From Ornithodoros turicata (lineage: Eukaryota > Arthropoda > Arachnida > Ixodida > Argasidae), in NCBI RefSeq assembly GCF_037126465.1, contig NC_088202.1:102889962-102953961 (forward strand): a stretch of 64,000 bases of DNA, written 5' to 3'. Positions within the stretch are counted from its first letter, which is position 1. The number at the start of each line of letters is the position of its first letter. Under the pieces are notes generated by a model. That model had not been told where the DNA came from. It made no database searches and saw only the letters and a program-made list of their open reading frames with translations. Positions 63,661-64,000 of the stretch are shown one piece after another. A program made the position numbers and the translations under genes.

Positions 63661-64000
63661 TTTTCTATGTACATAGTGATGAAAATGCACCAGTCACCTC
63701 TGGCATCAAAACCTTGCAAAGCGAAAGGGAACTACAGGGAGCCTGGCAATTGACATGCAATTATACTCACCGTTTATTTTTTCAAAGGAAGAACATACGA
63801 ATGAACCATGTGCACCCATCAGTCAGCTCTGGCATCAAAATACTGCAAAGAGAAAGGAAACTGTTACAGGGAGCAGGGCAATTGACATGCAGTTATACTA
63901 ATCGTTCATTTTTTCAAAGGAAGAACATACGAAGGAATCATGTGCACCCATCAGTCAGTTCTGGCATCAAAACACTTCAGAGAGAAAGGAAATTAGACTC
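63661..64000. repeat. Tandem array, about 130-bp unit, truncated by the window edge
   Basis: TGGCATCAAA recurs at 63701, 63830 and 63962, giving spacings of 129 and 132. The units share CAATTGACATGCA, TTATACT, TTTTTTCAAAGGAAGAACAT and TGTGCACCCATCAGTCAG. At least two and a half units are visible, and the array continues past the right end. Confidence 0.85.

Overview
This is a eukaryotic, repeat-rich nuclear window, most likely from an arthropod and probably a tick or other chelicerate. The reasons are spliced genes with GT-AG introns, AATAAA polyadenylation signals, no bacterial-style operons, and a tRNA-headed SINE that resembles the Ruka-type SINEs known from ticks. The species assignment is an inference. 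Three real protein-coding genes can be read. From left to right they are a SAC3-domain gene (SAC3D1-like, minus strand, 7 exons, about 19170 down to 13768), an intronless uroporphyrinogen decarboxylase gene (UROD, plus strand, 19836-20930), and a complete 11-exon ILF2/NF45 gene (minus strand, 34189 down to 29893). A fourth gene is represented only by an orphan 3' terminal exon (39501-39233, minus strand) with a polyadenylation signal.

SAC3D1 and UROD are head to head, with 665 bp between their start codons, so they probably share a bidirectional promoter region. The ILF2 exons join in frame to a 383-residue protein that aligns along its whole length with animal NF45 as I know it. The three genes have unrelated jobs (mitosis/centrosome, haem synthesis, dsRNA-binding complex), so this is housekeeping synteny and not a pathway cluster.

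Nearly everything else is transposon-derived. hAT-type non-autonomous elements dominate. At least five have TIRs starting CAG/CAT with 7-8 bp target-site duplications: 6072-6978, 8882-9142, 16696-17349, 17596-18496 with its sister copy 60532-61424, and 53187-53876. There is also a TTAA-flanked piggyBac-like MITE (40104-40734), a foldback element with a 10-bp duplication suggesting the Mutator type (38340-38536), a nested pair of TIR elements (23131-26820 containing 23923-25288), several foldback/hairpin elements, a 5'-truncated degenerate non-LTR retrotransposon (about 26965-28779), a mariner relic (about 28848-29190), SINE copies, LINE 3' tails, and a 130-bp tandem array running off the right edge.

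The right half (34.2-64 kb) contains no recognisable gene apart from the orphan exon. The most interesting points are the intact intronless UROD, which would be surprising in a tick, the perfect 101-bp palindrome at 51904-52004, and the three-copy palindromic hairpin family. I did not find a convincing novel multi-gene system.
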